Shown here piece by piece: positions 47,301 to 60,230 of a stretch of 64,000 nt of DNA (positions are counted from its first letter, which is position 1; each line of letters opens with the position of its first letter). This DNA comes from Climacium dendroides (lineage: Eukaryota > Streptophyta > Bryopsida > Hypnales > Climaciaceae): assembly GCA_950106755.1 (NCBI GenBank), contig OX467088.1, positions 16,910,001-16,974,000 on the forward strand, given 5' to 3'. The position numbers and the translations under genes were made by a program. The notes under the pieces were generated by a model. It ran no database searches and was not told the DNA's origin. It saw nothing but the letters and a program-made list of their open reading frames with translations.

Positions 47301-48929
47301 CAACTTCTGGGCTTCCAGGATGTGTTCTTGCTTGAAATCCTTGTAACCCTTCAGCTCAATGTGGAGAACCCGGCCAGCAAACTCCGCAGAGTAAATATTG
47401 CACAGAGCCTTACAAAGGAGTGTCTTCCCTGAACCACCAATACCATGCACACCTACAACTCGAGCGTGGGAATTCCAGGACTCCGAGGAAGATGTACCGC
47501 CTGTACTTAGTTTATTAAACTCCGCAACTACAACCTGCAAAGTCAGACCAACGATTCTCAAATGTGTTGATCATAAATTGATGGATTAGAGTTCACACAA
47601 CATGTGAAGTACTAAGATGAGGTCAACCAATGTATATCAAAGCAATCTCCGCATCAAAATACTACGGCCACTTTCTTGTTACGATTCCTCAACTCGAAAA
47701 CAAGCAAAACAAAACTCAAAGAATCGTGAGAAATCAAAATGAGGAATGAAGAAAGATGGAGTCAACAAGATGAGGACATACCTCACACAGGCGATCCTTG
47801 GCCTGCATGGCCGAAACGTCATACTGAACATCTGGAATATAAAGCTTGCAAATAGAAGCCACAATCGCTCTCCTGTAAGCCAACTCGGAGTCTCCTGCAA
47901 ACACCTCTCCGTTTATAGAAGCAAGAAAACGAAGAGCAGTAGCAGCATCGTAGTAATCCAGCCTCTCGTCTTTTTTGCAGCGGTCCTCCCACACTGACAG
48001 TACGCGATCATGCTCACGTTTGAGGTCTTCAACTCCGATCTTGTAGAACAAGGGCAAGATTTTCAGATTGGTGCTGGAATACTTGATAGCATTTACAAAT
48101 TCAATCAGCTCTATCATGGGCCACTTGGAGAGGAGATACTCCATGGACAGCACCACCACTGCCACATGACACTGGCGGGCAGCATCCTTGATCAAAGCGG
48201 GAAACTTCTCTCCCTTGGGCAAGCTGTCTGGACGACGATCAAAGAACGGGAAGTGTCCGGCATTTTCCAAGTCTTCACAGAGTTGCTCCACAAATGGCTT
48301 CTGTGCGCCACTATGGCTTAAGAAGATCCTGTGCTTTGGTAACAATTTCACTTCCTCGCTGCATTGATCACCTCCAGTGGACCCCGGTCCGTTGGTCTCT
48401 TCGTGAATGTCTTGTGCGCCCCTGGTTGTGTTGGCCACCACGGCATGATCATTGCTGTATTACAAGCACAAAATTGAAAATGAGGTCAACGAAATCTTTG
48501 AAAACTAAAATAACTAGACTAAAGTAATTGATGTCGTGCGACACTCCAAATCTTGCAGGAGAATTGCACACGGATTTTGAGTTTGTACGTACACCACCTC
48601 AGCATCAGAACTTGTGTCTATCTGCATTATTCATCTGCCAATAAAACTGTGAACCCTTGTTTGCATTGTTTCGTGCACTGGAATCTCTTCGCTTTGCTAG
48701 CAGGAGTGCGCTTATATCCAGCAATTCTACAAGAAGGAATTATGCTTCAAGCTTCAATTAGGTGGAATTACCAAAGCTCTTGCTAAAGCAGAGAATACTG
48801 TGACAAATACCTGTTAGATTCTTGTGCCACGTCGCCTTGGATCGGACCACTGCCTTGAGGCTCTGTGCAGCGCGCGCTTTGTTTCGCCTTGCGCGCAGGC
48901 CTCAGAAACGTACTGCAACCACAGAGCAT
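44358..48929 (-). CDS. TIR-NBS-LRR immune receptor, copy B (5 exons, about 1114 aa)
   Basis: Exons on the minus strand: 48929-48811, 48454-47782, 47534-47238, 47074-46343, 45881-44358, with GT-AG introns and an open joined frame. Layout as in copy A: MLCGCST leader, TIR with Glu155, P-loop 295-302, V-H-D at 650-652, LRRs, C-terminal tail. The NB-ARC exon 4 is the most divergent of the three (for example around residues 420-450) and intron 3 is also diverged, while exon 3 and intron 2 are almost the same as in A. It lies head to head with copy C, with about 5 kb between the start codons. After the stop a +1-frame extension remains readable. It appears functional. Ligand and partners are unknown. 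Confidence 0.92.
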
Positions 48930-49191
48930 CTTGAAGTACAAAACCTCCGGCCATCAAGTTGAGACACCAGGAGGAAACATGAATTTGTCCTGATTGCTAC
49001 GTCAACGTGGGAGAGCTTGTCGAGTTAGATTTCCTGGACATCAGGACTACGCCCAGGCTTGCATAACATTTTTTTCTCGCTCTGACTGAACAAATATCTC
49101 GTAAACCTAATTCATCAAAGAGCAAGCCTGAGACGCAGAAATTCGCAAAACTGAAGAAACAGAGGTTTGTAACCCTGATTTGGGACTTTGG

Positions 49192-49533
49192 TTACAGACA
49201 GTTTCGGTAGAATGGCACCTCGGCACTAAAATCCCCGACGTGTTTCACAAAACGCCGGGGACCCACTGCTGCCCGCCATCCCTCCTGCCCAAGCCTCAGG
49301 CCCACTTGCCCGGCAGCCCACCAGCCCACCAGCGCACCAGCGCACCAGCCCGTTCCTTCCCGGTGATCAACCCGGCGACTCCTTGCTGCAAGCTTCCTTC
49401 GTCGTCGTCGCACTTTGTCCTCTGCGCGCTCCAAGGCTATCTGGAGTATCTTCCAAGCGCGCTCAGCCTTCAGGTAATGCAGCTCTTCTTCCTCTTCTTC
49501 AAATGAGGTCGCAGTTTTTTCATCATGCTCCAT
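49192..49533 (-). CDS. Possible small gene or exon, Glu/Arg-rich
   Basis: Open frame of 113 codons with an acidic N-terminus (EEEEEE), a charged helix containing A-W-K-I-L-Q-I-A-L-E-R-A and an Arg cluster. The second half falls in a GC-rich, CCAGCGCACCAG-type low-complexity tract and looks less protein-like. It may be the first exon of a gene or chance. It lies upstream of TNL B, where the homologous flanks of the TNL genes end. Confidence 0.25.
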   Translation of the reverse strand: MEHDEKTATSFEEEEEELHYLKAERAWKILQIALERAEDKVRRRRRKLAARSRRVDHREGTGWCAGALVGWWAAGQVGLRLGQEGWRAAVGPRRFVKHVGDFSAEVPFYRNCL

Positions 49534-50620
49534 TGTTTCAACTGTGGATGATTGGAGGTCTTCAAGCCCAAAATTTTGGCCTCAGTCGAAGATATCATTT
49601 AATCAACTTAACCTGTCTGAATCTCCTTCCCCAAACCCTAGCGACCACTGAAAACCTAAATTTCGAATTCAAGCCATCATTTGATCTACTGAAACTGGTT
49701 CAATCTCCTGCCTGAAACCCCAGCGACCACTTGAAGCCTAAATTTCGAATTCAAGCTACTCTAAACCCTAATTCATGTTGGAAATCCCTAGAGTTTTGGG
49801 TTCTCGTAGTTTGAAAACCAATCAACAATGTGTGAGTTAGGCATATTGTTTGTGGGGTTTAGGGTTTGTTGGGTTTAGAGTATAGATTGAATTTAGCATG
49901 ACCAAGTTCTTAATAGTACTTAATATTTTCTAGATTTTTACAATCCTCACATTTAGATAATCTTACATTAATGTTAGGGATTTCCAATGACCTCTAATAC
50001 TGAATCGCATTTGTGTAACAAGGATTGGAAACCATTGTTAACTTTGAATTAATTTAGCATTATATTAAGATTGATCTAATGGCATGTGAGTGCATCCTTA
50101 ATTACTTTGTCAATCTAATTGAAGTGGTTCTTTTGAGATGCAATTTGTTTTAGACAATTACATCCTTTTCCTTGAAAATTCAAAATAAACCATGAATTTA
50201 AATTCTTTTTAAAAATTATTCGTATTCATGATATTTGTATTTTGTAGAGCTTCTCAAGAAAGATTGAAGTCTTTTGTTTGAGATATACCTTTCCTCTAAA
50301 GCATGATTGTGTCCCTAAAGTGCAAAATTTTTATCATTTAGAGAATAAGCCCTAAATCTACAAGCCAAATTAATGATCTCAAGTGTTCAATTGACACGAA
50401 CTTAAGGTTTAGGCACTATATAATTTGTACTTCTATAGTATTAGGGGTGGTTTTATAAGTTCAAGCTTTTAGAATTTTATTTAAACTTTAGTTCTAGGCT
50501 ATTTTAAGTATTGTATTTTTCATAGCATTAGAAGTATTTTATTTTTATTTTTTTATAATATTGAAATTTAAATTATTAAATAAAGGATTTCAAAGTTTAT
50601 TTTAGAGTAGAGATTCCATA
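49534..50620. other. Spacer with a duplicated telo-box-containing segment
   Basis: Around 49615-49760 a segment of about 70 bp occurs twice (AGCGACCACT, CCTAAATTTCGAATTCAAGC), with AAACCCTA boxes nearby, as in plant promoters. The rest is AT-rich without a gene. Confidence 0.4.
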
Positions 50621-50624
50621 ACTA

Positions 50625-50808
50625 AAAACCTTCATAACTTACATCTTGTTAAATGATAACTTTTGCACACAATATTCAAATGATGCGTTTGTTACAGCAT
50701 TGAAATCTTCTATCATTGGTCAACTAGAGAATGTAAAAATTTCATCAATCTAGTAATAAAAACTATTCACACTAGAAAAAGTAGAGATTTTAGGTGTCCC
50801 TACCTTAA
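50625..50808 (+). repeat. Dispersed repeat R3, copy 2
   Basis: Blocks TAACTTTTGCACACAATATT, CAAATGATGCGTTTGTTA, GCATTGAAATCTTC and GTAGAGATTTTAGGTGTCC in the same order as at 61210-61430. It ends at a TTAA (50805-50808). Confidence 0.55.
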
Positions 50809-53300
50809 TCCTTTATGCAAACCATTTGTGGAAAAATGTCTTATTCATAATTGAATCCTACTTCATAAATAGGGTTTTCTTGTCCGATTACACAATTTTG
50901 TCCATGTAATTGGGCATTATGCATTTTTCATCTAGAATTTTGTTCATTTTTTATTGATTCTATTTTGTTATTTTTTACATCTTTATCATTTATTTTAACA
51001 ACCAATATTCTTTATATTCCAAATTCTTCAAGTTGAACTTGAAATCCAAATGGGTTTATATACAATGAGAATAAAAAGTTAAAGTACTCACATGAATTCT
51101 AAGTGTATATAATGTTGCTAAAATAAAGCATTGTTTCCAAAGTTTTGCACCTAATATTTTTAGCTGAAATCCTAAATTGTGTGCGTGTATCAAAAGTATA
51201 TGCACCAAGAAGAATAAATAAGAAACAACTCAAAAGGCTAAGATCCATTTCACACTATCGTAGAAGGTTGAGAGTCCATCAATTTTTACTAATAAAAAAT
51301 CTACATATCAAGAAATTAGGAATCCATAAATTTGGCCTTTCGACCCTTCACATTAGACATTATAACTCGAAGGCCGTCGTCCTCCAAATTGACAATATGA
51401 CAAAAACGTAATTACATGGCAACAGACTCTCTACCATAGTTTGGGCTTGCCAGAAATGGAGATCCAAACTATAATTGAGAGTCCATTGAATTTTTTTATT
51501 AAACAAATGTTATTTGTTATCTACATTCTTACTAAAGTAGTAGTATCCATAACCATCAATTAAAGGATTTTGGATATGATATCTATTAATAGACATCCAA
51601 CAAATTATTGGATCCTACTAGCAAGAGGAAAAAAATTATATGCACTTTCAAATGTATTATTTGGACAATGTGAGAATAAGTTGTGAATTCCTAAAGAGTG
51701 AACTATACTTGCACCAAAGACCAACACCAAGGTTTGATGTTTAGATGTAATACATCTTTGTAATCACATCTATTTACTTCCCAAGATTTTGTAAGAAAAC
51801 TTTCAATCCTTGCACAAGAAGGCTAGTTGTTGGACCATTGTTGGATTAAGCATTCAATCACTAAGAAGATTCTCCATATGTATAGAATTTGAAATTAATG
51901 TTAAAATGTTCCACTGGAGAAATTTTGGCACTGCAAAGCCCCATTATTGTCATGATTCCATTCCAAATTTCTTTTCTTGTTCTTTATTGGTAAGTAAAAT
52001 TTCATAGACTTTTTCATTTCAATAGAGTTAATTGTAGAGTTTGTCCTATGTGTCAAAGGAAGGTTTAACTAAGAATAGAACAAAATAAATATGGCACCAA
52101 ACTTGATCAGACCTAAGTTTAGGTATTTCAAGAGAGTTTGGTCCCATATTTTTTTTCCAAACTCTAATTCCTAGTCCTACCTTGCACACACTTTACATTT
52201 AACTCTAATATCAAAACTCTCCATCAAACTTGTTGAGCTACACACCATCACTTCTCTTAGAAGTCCTAAGGTAGAAATATCATAAACCATAAATGTTTTC
52301 AATGTACATGTTCTTGTCATTTCAAGGCGTAAATGACAAGAATAGGTACATTGAAACAGTTTATGGTACTCACACAATTTATGGTATAGTTAGGATAGTA
52401 GTTAGTAGTAGTATTTTTAAAATTTTCAATTGTGAAATTAGTATCTAGTGCATTTCATTTCTTTAAATTCATGTTGAACAAATTTTAAAACTTGAACAAA
52501 AATCAAATTCTGTACCATTAAATTGAAGCCTCAAATTTTCTAAAAAAGGTATGCTAAATTTTTTATTACAAATCAAACATTAATTTTTTTCCAAATTTGA
52601 GTGTACAAATTTTTTTTACAGTGTGAAATTTTTTAACAATTTACGATTTCTCACATTTTGTTTTTTTTATTTTGATAAAAAAATTTTAATCCCTAAAAGC
52701 CTAGCCTACTAAATTTGGCAACACAACATTTTCGTGCATCTACATGTGATTGGAGGTTTCCATATTTTTGGCCCAAACTTTAATAGAACATATGGAATGA
52801 GGAATATTTTCATGTACACAAAAATTCATGACAATTGGTAATATGAGTCAAAATTTATGGCCTAATATGTTATTTTTTTCATTAACATACAATCCAAGCA
52901 AATTAGAAAAAGTATCTTTTCTTAGAAACAAAGATTTGAAATTGATTTTCTTCATTTATGTACATGTGAAAATCCTTGAATCATTCCATTTTCATCAATG
53001 AGGCAATAGTTATGAGGAGTTCTAGTTTGCAAGCAATTAAAGATTCTCTATCCTAAAATAAACTATGAAGTCTTTTATTTAACTCAATTTTTCATGTTTT
53101 AAAAAATTACAAAGATTAGTTGTAGATTGTTTATTACAACATGACAACCATTGGAATTGGCATTTTTCAATTTCATGAATAAATTGTTAATAATTTAGTA
53201 TTTGGGATCATTCTCTACTTTCTTTCAACTTTATTTTTTTTTCTTGTATGTTGTACAATTCCAAATGCTGTTCACATTCAATTTTCATGAAGATACAGGC
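50809..53300. other. AT-rich spacer
   Basis: No gene recognised. Short ORFs here (for example 51145-51411) have no recognisable domain and AT-driven composition. Confidence 0.4.
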
Positions 53301-53323
53301 TAACTACCGACGCGCGCGGGGCT

Positions 53324-53418
53324 ACATTCTTCTCATCTGCGCGTCAGCAGCGGTTTACTGGGCCGTGAATTCGGGACATTCTTCTCAAACGCACGTCAGC
53401 AGCGGTTCCCTGTGCGAC
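53324..53418 (+). repeat. 52-bp tandem duplication upstream of TNL C
   Basis: ACATTCTTCTC and CGTCAGCAGCGGTT recur with a 52-bp period starting at 53324 and 53376, in a GC-rich patch that begins abruptly at about 53300 and marks the left edge of the TNL C locus. Confidence 0.6.
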
Positions 53419-53689
53419 AAGATCGTCAAGAATGTGAAGACTGCTTGGATCAACACAGCAATTTTCTCAATTGGCCGAATCAACGTTTTTGACGCCGAGT
53501 AGGCCCCCTGGCTTTTCCACTAAGCTTAGTGTGAAGAGATCGTCTCTGGGGCACCACAAGGTTAAGAGAAGGACACCACGAAGTATTTGGGGGGTGCCCA
53601 TCCCTGCTGCTGTCGGTAACGAAAGTCTGTCAAGTCATGGTTTACAAACCTCTGTTTCTCCAGTTGTGTGAATCTCTGTGTCTCAGGCT

Positions 53690-53880
53690 TGCTCTTTGAT
53701 GAAATAGGTTCAAGAGATGTGGGTTCAGTCAGAGAGAGAAGAATGATCTGCGAGCCTGGGCGTAGTTAATTCTAAAGTCGAGGAAATCTAACTCAAAAGG
53801 GTCTCCCACGTAGAAATCACGATAACTTCATGTTCCCTCTTGGTGTCTCAACTTGATGGTCGGAGGTTTTGCATTTCAAG
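53690..53880 (+). promoter_or_regulatory. Conserved 5' flank of TNL C
   Basis: Aligns with the upstream DNA of copies A and B up to the start codon (shared TTTGATGAA, GTTCCCTCTTGGTGTC, TTTCAAGATG). Probably 5' UTR and proximal promoter. Confidence 0.5.
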
Positions 53881-56800
53881 ATGCTCTGTGGTTGCAGTAC
53901 GTTTCTGAGGCCTGCGCGCAAGACGAAAAAAAACGCGCGCTGCACACAGCATCAAGGCACTGGTCCGATCCGAGGCGACGCGGCACAAGAATCTAACAGG
54001 TATTTGTCACAGAATTCTCTGCTTTAGCAAGAACTTTGGTAACTCCACGTACTTTGACCATAATTCCAACTAGTAGAATTGCTGAATTTAAAAAAAAATT
54101 CTTGTTAGCAAGGCTAGGGGATCCCAGTACACGAAACAATGCAAATAATGCTAATAAGGGTTCATATTTTTTGGGGCAGGTGATTAGAGCAGATAGACAC
54201 AAGTTCTGATGCTTGGTGTACGTACAAACCGAAAATCAGTGTGTAATTCTCGAGCAAGATTTAGAGTGTCGCCATTATGTCTATTTAGCTTAGTTTTCAA
54301 AGATATCATTGACCTCATTTTCATTTTTGTGCTTGTAATGCAGCAATGATCATGCCGTGGTGGCCAACACAACCAGCGGCGCACAAGACATTCACCAAGA
54401 GACCAACGGACCGGGGTCTACTGGAGGTGATCAATGCAGCGAGGAAGTGAAATTGTTACCAAAGCACAGGATCTTCTTAAGCCATAGCGGCGCACAGAAG
54501 CCATTTGTGGAGCAACTCTGTGAAGACTTGGAAAATGCCGGACACTTCCCGTTCTTTGATCGTCGTCCGGACAGCTTGCCCAAGGGAGAGAAGTTTCCCG
54601 CTTTCATCAAGGATGCTGCCCGCCAGTGTCACGTGGGAGTGGTGGTGCTGTCCATGGAGTATCTCCTCTCCAAGTGGCCCATGATAGAGCTGATGGAATT
54701 TGTAAATGCTATCAAGTATGGCAACACCAATCTGAAAATCTTGCCCTTGTTCTACAAGATCGGAGTTGAAGACCTCAAACGTGAGCATGATCGCGTACTG
54801 TCAGTGTGGGAGGACCGCTGCAAAAAAGACAAGAGGCTGCATTTCTACGAAGCAGATGATGCTCTTCGTTTTCTTGCTTCTATAAACGGAGAGGTGTTTG
54901 CAGGAGACTCCGAGTTGGCTTACAGGAGAGCGATTGTGGCTTCTATTTGCAAACTTTATATTCCAGATGTTCAGTTTGATGTTTCGGCCATGCAGGGCAG
55001 GGATCGACTCTGTGAAGTAAGTCCTCTCCTTGTTGATTCCATCTTTCTTCATTCCTCATTTTGATTTCTCATGATTCATTGAGTTTTGTTTTGCTAGTTT
55101 TCGAGTTGAGGAATCGTAATAAGAAAGTGGCCGTAGTATTTTAATGTGGAGATTGCTTTGATATACAGTGGTTGACCCCATCTTAGTACTTCACATGTTG
55201 TGTGCACTATAGTCTATCAATTTATGACCAATACATTTGAGGATCGTCGTTGTAACTTGGTAGGTTGTAGTTGCGGAGTTTGATAAACTAAGTACAGGCG
55301 GTACATCTTCCTCCTCGTGGAATTGCCCATATGCTCGAGTTGTAGGTGTGCACGGTATTGGTGGTTCAGGGAAGACACTCCTTTGTAAGGCTCTGTGCAA
55401 TATTTACTCTGCGGAGTTTGCTGGCCGGGTTCTCCACATTGAGCTGAAGGGTTACAAGGATTTCAAGCAAGAACACATCCTGGAAGCCCAGAAGTTGATT
55501 TTGGAGTCGCTGACTGATGCAAGGCCAGAACTATTGAGAAGAATTTCAAGCGTTGAACAGGTATCCACCAGTTGAGCTGTTTCTATGTTAAATTGGTTAA
55601 TAGATGTGATGAAACGCTTCTCCTGCCTTCGCAATAGTCTATTTGTTCGAGATGTTGGCTAAGAACGAGTGTGCTTGCAGTATACGTTCATTGACATGCG
55701 GATTGTTGTTCTTCTTGCAGGGTAATGACAGCATAAGACAGGCCTTGCCGAGGCGACATGTATTTCTGGCCCTGGACAATGTGCTTGATGGAAGCACAGA
55801 ATTTGTTCAGATCCTTCTCCGCTGCCTGAGTCGAGGAAGCAAAGCAATTGTAACATCTCGTAGTTTGGAGAATCTGAAAAATGTGTTGGAAGGGAACCCC
55901 ATTGAAATCTCTGAAATTGCCGGTGATTGGAACAGTGCAAGCATATCTCCTGAGAACGTTTCGTATATCCACGTTCCAACTTTGGATAAAGATGAGGCCT
56001 TGAGAGTCTTTTTGCTGCATGCACTCGCGCCAGCCCGACTTGTCTCACCGTTCACAGTTGAGGAGATGGAAGTTCTGAAGTCTTGTATCCAGCGGTGTTT
56101 TTTCCTGAACAAGGATGGACCTATTGTGGTATCTGAATCTAGTCTACTTCTCGGACACTATCATCCGTTGTCGTTGCAAGCGTTGGGGTCCTATCTGAAG
56201 GGCATTGATGCACACGAGCCCCTCCAGTGGCTCCACAAGTCCAAGATCTTGCAGGAAAGGAGATGGTTTCCCAACGGCTCCGTGTTTGACATCCTCGGGG
56301 CAGGTTACGACGCCTTGCCCAGCGAAGTAGACAAGCTCCTCTTTCTTGACATTGCCGTGTTTGCACCTCGTGGAAAGATGAACAATGTCCATGATCTTTG
56401 CGACTGGTTGGTTTCGATCCATGGCATGGATGAAGAGCAAACTCTATATAAGGTGAGTACAGTCGCCACCTTGCTGAAGTCTTCTTGCTTAATATTTTAT
56501 CCAACTATTCGAGCCATTGTATAAATAATGGTGTCTTGCCTCCACTCTTCTTGCCGATTCTTTTTCTCAATTGCACTCTGAATCATTGTCCTAATCTTGT
56601 GCTTTTCATGCGATCTTTTCGCATCCAACGATTGCGGATTAGTTCTCAACCATGCAACTCAGGGCGGGAAGTTTTTGAGCACCTCGATCTTAGCTGAGAA
56701 CATTGGCGGCCTCTCTGTTAATTTCTATTGTTTGTATTTCCAATCGAAAGTCAAATTCATGGAGGATAACTTCAATTCGTGAATTGTCAGCATTCGAATT

Positions 56801-58424
56801 TGGGGTTGAAAGAAAAATCCATATTGTGACGTATTTGAGGGTTGTTGCTTTAGTTTGTCGTTGCGATTCCGCTGGTGGAGTTTTTCATTCCATCTAGTTG
56901 AATGAGATGGCAATATTGAATCGTATCTTGGTGTGGCATTGTGATGCTGCATTGCAGATGAAGAATTTGCGAAGGAACTCGCTAATTGAAGACTGGGAGA
57001 AGAACAAGACTTTGAAGGTCACCGTCCATGATTTGTATGTCGATTTTGCTGAGCATCAGATTCACTTGGAGGAGTCGCGAAGATGGTGTGTGTATGAGAG
57101 GAATGGGAGGACCTTGCCCTCATGTTTGAAGAGTGGTCCTCCAGGTCAGCGTTGGTCGTCTCTTGTGAGGCTCAGGCTTCAAACAGGTTCAGTGATCAGT
57201 TTCCCTCCTGAGAAGCTTCGTGAGTGGTCGAATCTGGTGGTCCTGGACATCAACCTGGTCCAGCAGAAGAGTTTGGACATCAGCCCGTTGAAGTGTTTGC
57301 GAAGTCTGAAGCTGAAAAGTTTCATCCTGGAGACTCTGACATGGTCTGAGAACATGGAGGAGCTTCGGTCTATGAAGCTCTCGTGCGATCACTTAGTGCA
57401 GGAACCCGATTTCACCGCTTGCTCCAATTTACGGGAGTGGAATATGCGATTTGCTAATCCTGCTGGCATTTTCCTTGTCGGCACTTTGGCCAGTACTTTG
57501 CAAGTCCTGCGGTTAACGTGTTGGAACCGGGAATTCCCGGAGGTCCTTGCGTTGGGTAGCATGCCAACTTTGGAGGTGGTCAAGATTGTTAACAATCTTG
57601 AGTTTGAGTTTTCGAGCCACTCCATTGTCATGGAGAGCTTGAGTTCCTTGATTTATTTAAGAAGATTGACGCTGAAGAACCTACCAATCAGGGGTTCAAT
57701 AGTAGGACTTGAGTCCCTTGTTTCTTTGGAGGTTTTGCTCTTGAAGAGATGCTCGGCGCTGAACGCTTTGCCAGGGTTGGGTAAACTGACGAATCTGAAA
57801 TACCTTGATGTGTCCAGTACGGCTGTTGAAAGTCTTCCCGGGTTGAAGAATCTGTTGCAATTACGTAAGCTTTATCTTGTGAACTGCACTCGCTTGAAGC
57901 GCTTGCCAGATTTACGACCATTCGTAAGTCTCAAAGAGGTTCTTGTAGTGGGATGTACTGGTCTATCAAGCCTTCCCTTTGTGCCGGAGTCATGTTCGCT
58001 GATATCGTCGTCAGATTTACGACCTGTAATGTGGTCGTGGATAATGTTTATACATAATTTCTCCTTGTGGGTGCAAGGGACGAATAAATCATCTTGGCCC
58101 AAAGTGGACTTCCATCGCGTTCTATGTCATTGTCCAGCACCAGCGGCGTTGGAGCGAGGTATTTGTCAGCTGGAGGGGCTTGAGGAGCTCAGCAAAGCCT
58201 TTGAGGAAGCATTCCTTATGATGCACAGAATGGCTGCTGCTGGAAGAACAAAAGAAGAATTTGATCCCAAAACTGATCTGATTATCTGTGCAAAAATTCT
58301 GAGAGTCATCCCAAAACATGCTGACCATCGAGCCTTCAGCGCTAAGAAGGGTGATCCGTACTTACACGATCTTCTGGGGCAGGCAAGTTACTTGAGGCGC
58401 TTATTGAAGAGCCATCAAGTATGA
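53881..58424 (+). CDS. TIR-NBS-LRR immune receptor, copy C (5 exons, about 1115 aa)
   Basis: Exons: 53881-53999, 54344-55016, 55264-55560, 55721-56452, 56898-58424; all introns begin GT and end AG and the joined frame is open. Codon 40 is split between exons 1 and 2; later junctions are in phase 0. TIR about residues 81-243 with Glu155 in S-K-W-P-M-I-E-L; P-loop GIGGSGKT 295-302 with Lys301; kinase-2 Asp382; RNBS-B 404-411; H-P-L-S-L-Q 511-516 at the GLPL position; RNBS-D about 569-580; V-H-D 650-652; LRRs about 690-975; tail to 1115 with an L-C-H-C-P motif. Start choice: the ATG at 53881 is conserved in all three copies and upstream of a shared 119-nt first exon. Only this copy has a differing LRR segment near residue 840. 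The acceptor of intron 2 (CTTGGTAG) is weaker than in A and B. Confidence 0.92.
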
Positions 58425-58745
58425 CCATTATAAATTAAGAGGTCTTTGTTTGACCACTTTTTTTGCGACACTGAGGTTTTGAGAAACTGTTTTGGTGGAG
58501 TAGGTTCATTAGCCCTGGAAGACCCTTGAAGCCCATTTCGCGTTTTGAGCAGTTTTGAAGTAGTTCATCCGGGGACGTTCTTTAACTCATGTTCTATTTT
58601 TTTGGCCAGCACATGCAATGATTTTCACCGGCTCTCATGATTTAAAATTTGGCCCCAATTGAATTACATCATGGACAATGTGATCAATGGCACCAAACTT
58701 TTGAATAATGCCCTTGCATGTGTCGCACAGTTATGGCACTTTCAT
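58425..58745. repeat. Paralogous 3' flank of TNL C, with empty TTAA site
   Basis: In reverse complement it aligns with the DNA 3' of the broken LRR exon near TNL A (17580-17753 and 18719-18800). The single TTAA at 58582-58585 corresponds to the two TTAAs that border the 961-bp element at 17758-18718. Confidence 0.75.
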
Positions 58746-59777
58746 TGACGCAGTTACCTCCCACATTCTAAAGCCGGCGTTTTACCCCAAATCCAAAAAT
58801 GGTGAGGGGAGCAAAAATCTTGAAGGTTTTGATTGGTATTTCTCTATATTATATTCGTGACATCTCAAGGTGATCCTGTGTGAGTTGGGTTTTTTATCAC
58901 CTCTTGCCCTAGGGCAAGTCACTACCTATCAAGTACTTTAATTGAAGATTTCAATTCCTACCTAACCTTTTTATATGTCAACCCAATTTACAACCTTCTT
59001 CTAGCACTACTTCTTTTCAAACACATGAACCCCTTCTCATGAATGCCCATTCATTCATGACAATTTCATCTTTTAATCCATGTTGTAATTTCACTAGTGG
59101 AAAGATGGTCTCTTAGAACCAATGAGAGTACCACTTAAAGAACCAACTTCGCATTATGATACTATCAAGGTTTTTTTGTTTTGTTTTTAAGAAGTGCCAA
59201 AGTGCAGATATAGAACATTGTAGTGGTACTCCAAATTTCAACATTCAACCACATATTAGATAGAAAATATCACATTAGTACATATCACATGTCTATAATT
59301 TAGTTTTCATTCACAATTTGGCGATTTTGTCCAAGTTTTTAGGCATTTTTCTTGGCAATTTTTAGCCAAATTATTTTTTCTAGTGCAATTTGGTACTAAA
59401 ACCCCCCCTCTAAAAAAATCCTTGTGCTCATGGTCTGGCACATAGTGTTGGAAGGCCACTAGCACTATAAAATGACAAAGCACATATTAATTGTGTAATC
59501 AAATCTCAAAATCTTCCACTTTCTATCCCCCATTTTATCCCTATTCATAGCTATATTTGTTTGTTTTATTTTGCAAAAATGAAATTACATATGTAATATA
59601 GTATATGTCATAAAATTTTCTTTTTTTTTGTAATTTTTGAAGAAAAAGTGATGAAAATTCATATCTAATACAAAACCAGATTGAAAAATCTGAAAATTTA
59701 AGAATAGAAGCACATTGTTGTATAGAAAATTATACTAGTGGTACAATTTTCATATCACTATTAATTCAAAAACTTAG
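58746..59777. other. AT-rich spacer
   Basis: No gene or clear element seen. Flank homology with the TNL A side fades near its start. Confidence 0.35.
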
Positions 59778-59781
59778 TTAA

Positions 59782-60003
59782 CCCTGTAACACTGTCGTGG
59801 ACACTTAGTGTCCAATGGATGACAAGAATTCTTCTATAAAGAACAAAAATGCAACTATTCATCCTTAGAGTTTTGTTGAAAAAAGGGAACCTCTTCTATA
59901 GTAGTTTGACTTCCAATGAGTACTTTTTCATTTTTTTAAGCAATTGATTCCCACGGTTTTGGAAAATGATGATTTCTGTGGAGACCAGCCCGTTCTTATA
60001 GGG
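59782..60003. mobile_element. 222-bp TTAA-flanked MITE, copy 3
   Basis: TTAA at 59778-59781 and 60004-60007; begins CCCTGTAACACTG and ends TTCTTATAGGG. It aligns end to end with 27249-27469. Non-coding. Confidence 0.7.
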
Positions 60004-60230
60004 TTAAAGACCTAAACTTTAAACTTCCACAAAATAATCAATTTCTAGAAATTTTCAAAATTTTCAAAAAAGAAAAAAAATTTCATATATCAAATCAAAT
60101 TTTAAATTTTAAAACCTCAAAATTCTATGACTTAAATGTAAGAACTACTAAGAATATGTACATACTTGAAACTAATTGCATTTAAGCATATTTATAAGAT
60201 CCAATTAAAAAAATTATATTTTATAGCAAT

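Noticed and set aside
51145..51411. 88-codon frame in AT-rich DNA
   Set aside because: No recognisable domain, composition like the surroundings, no splice or promoter context.
53248..53502. 84-codon frame upstream of TNL C
   Set aside because: It spans the junction of AT-rich DNA and the 52-bp tandem repeat, has no domain and is not conserved upstream of A or B.
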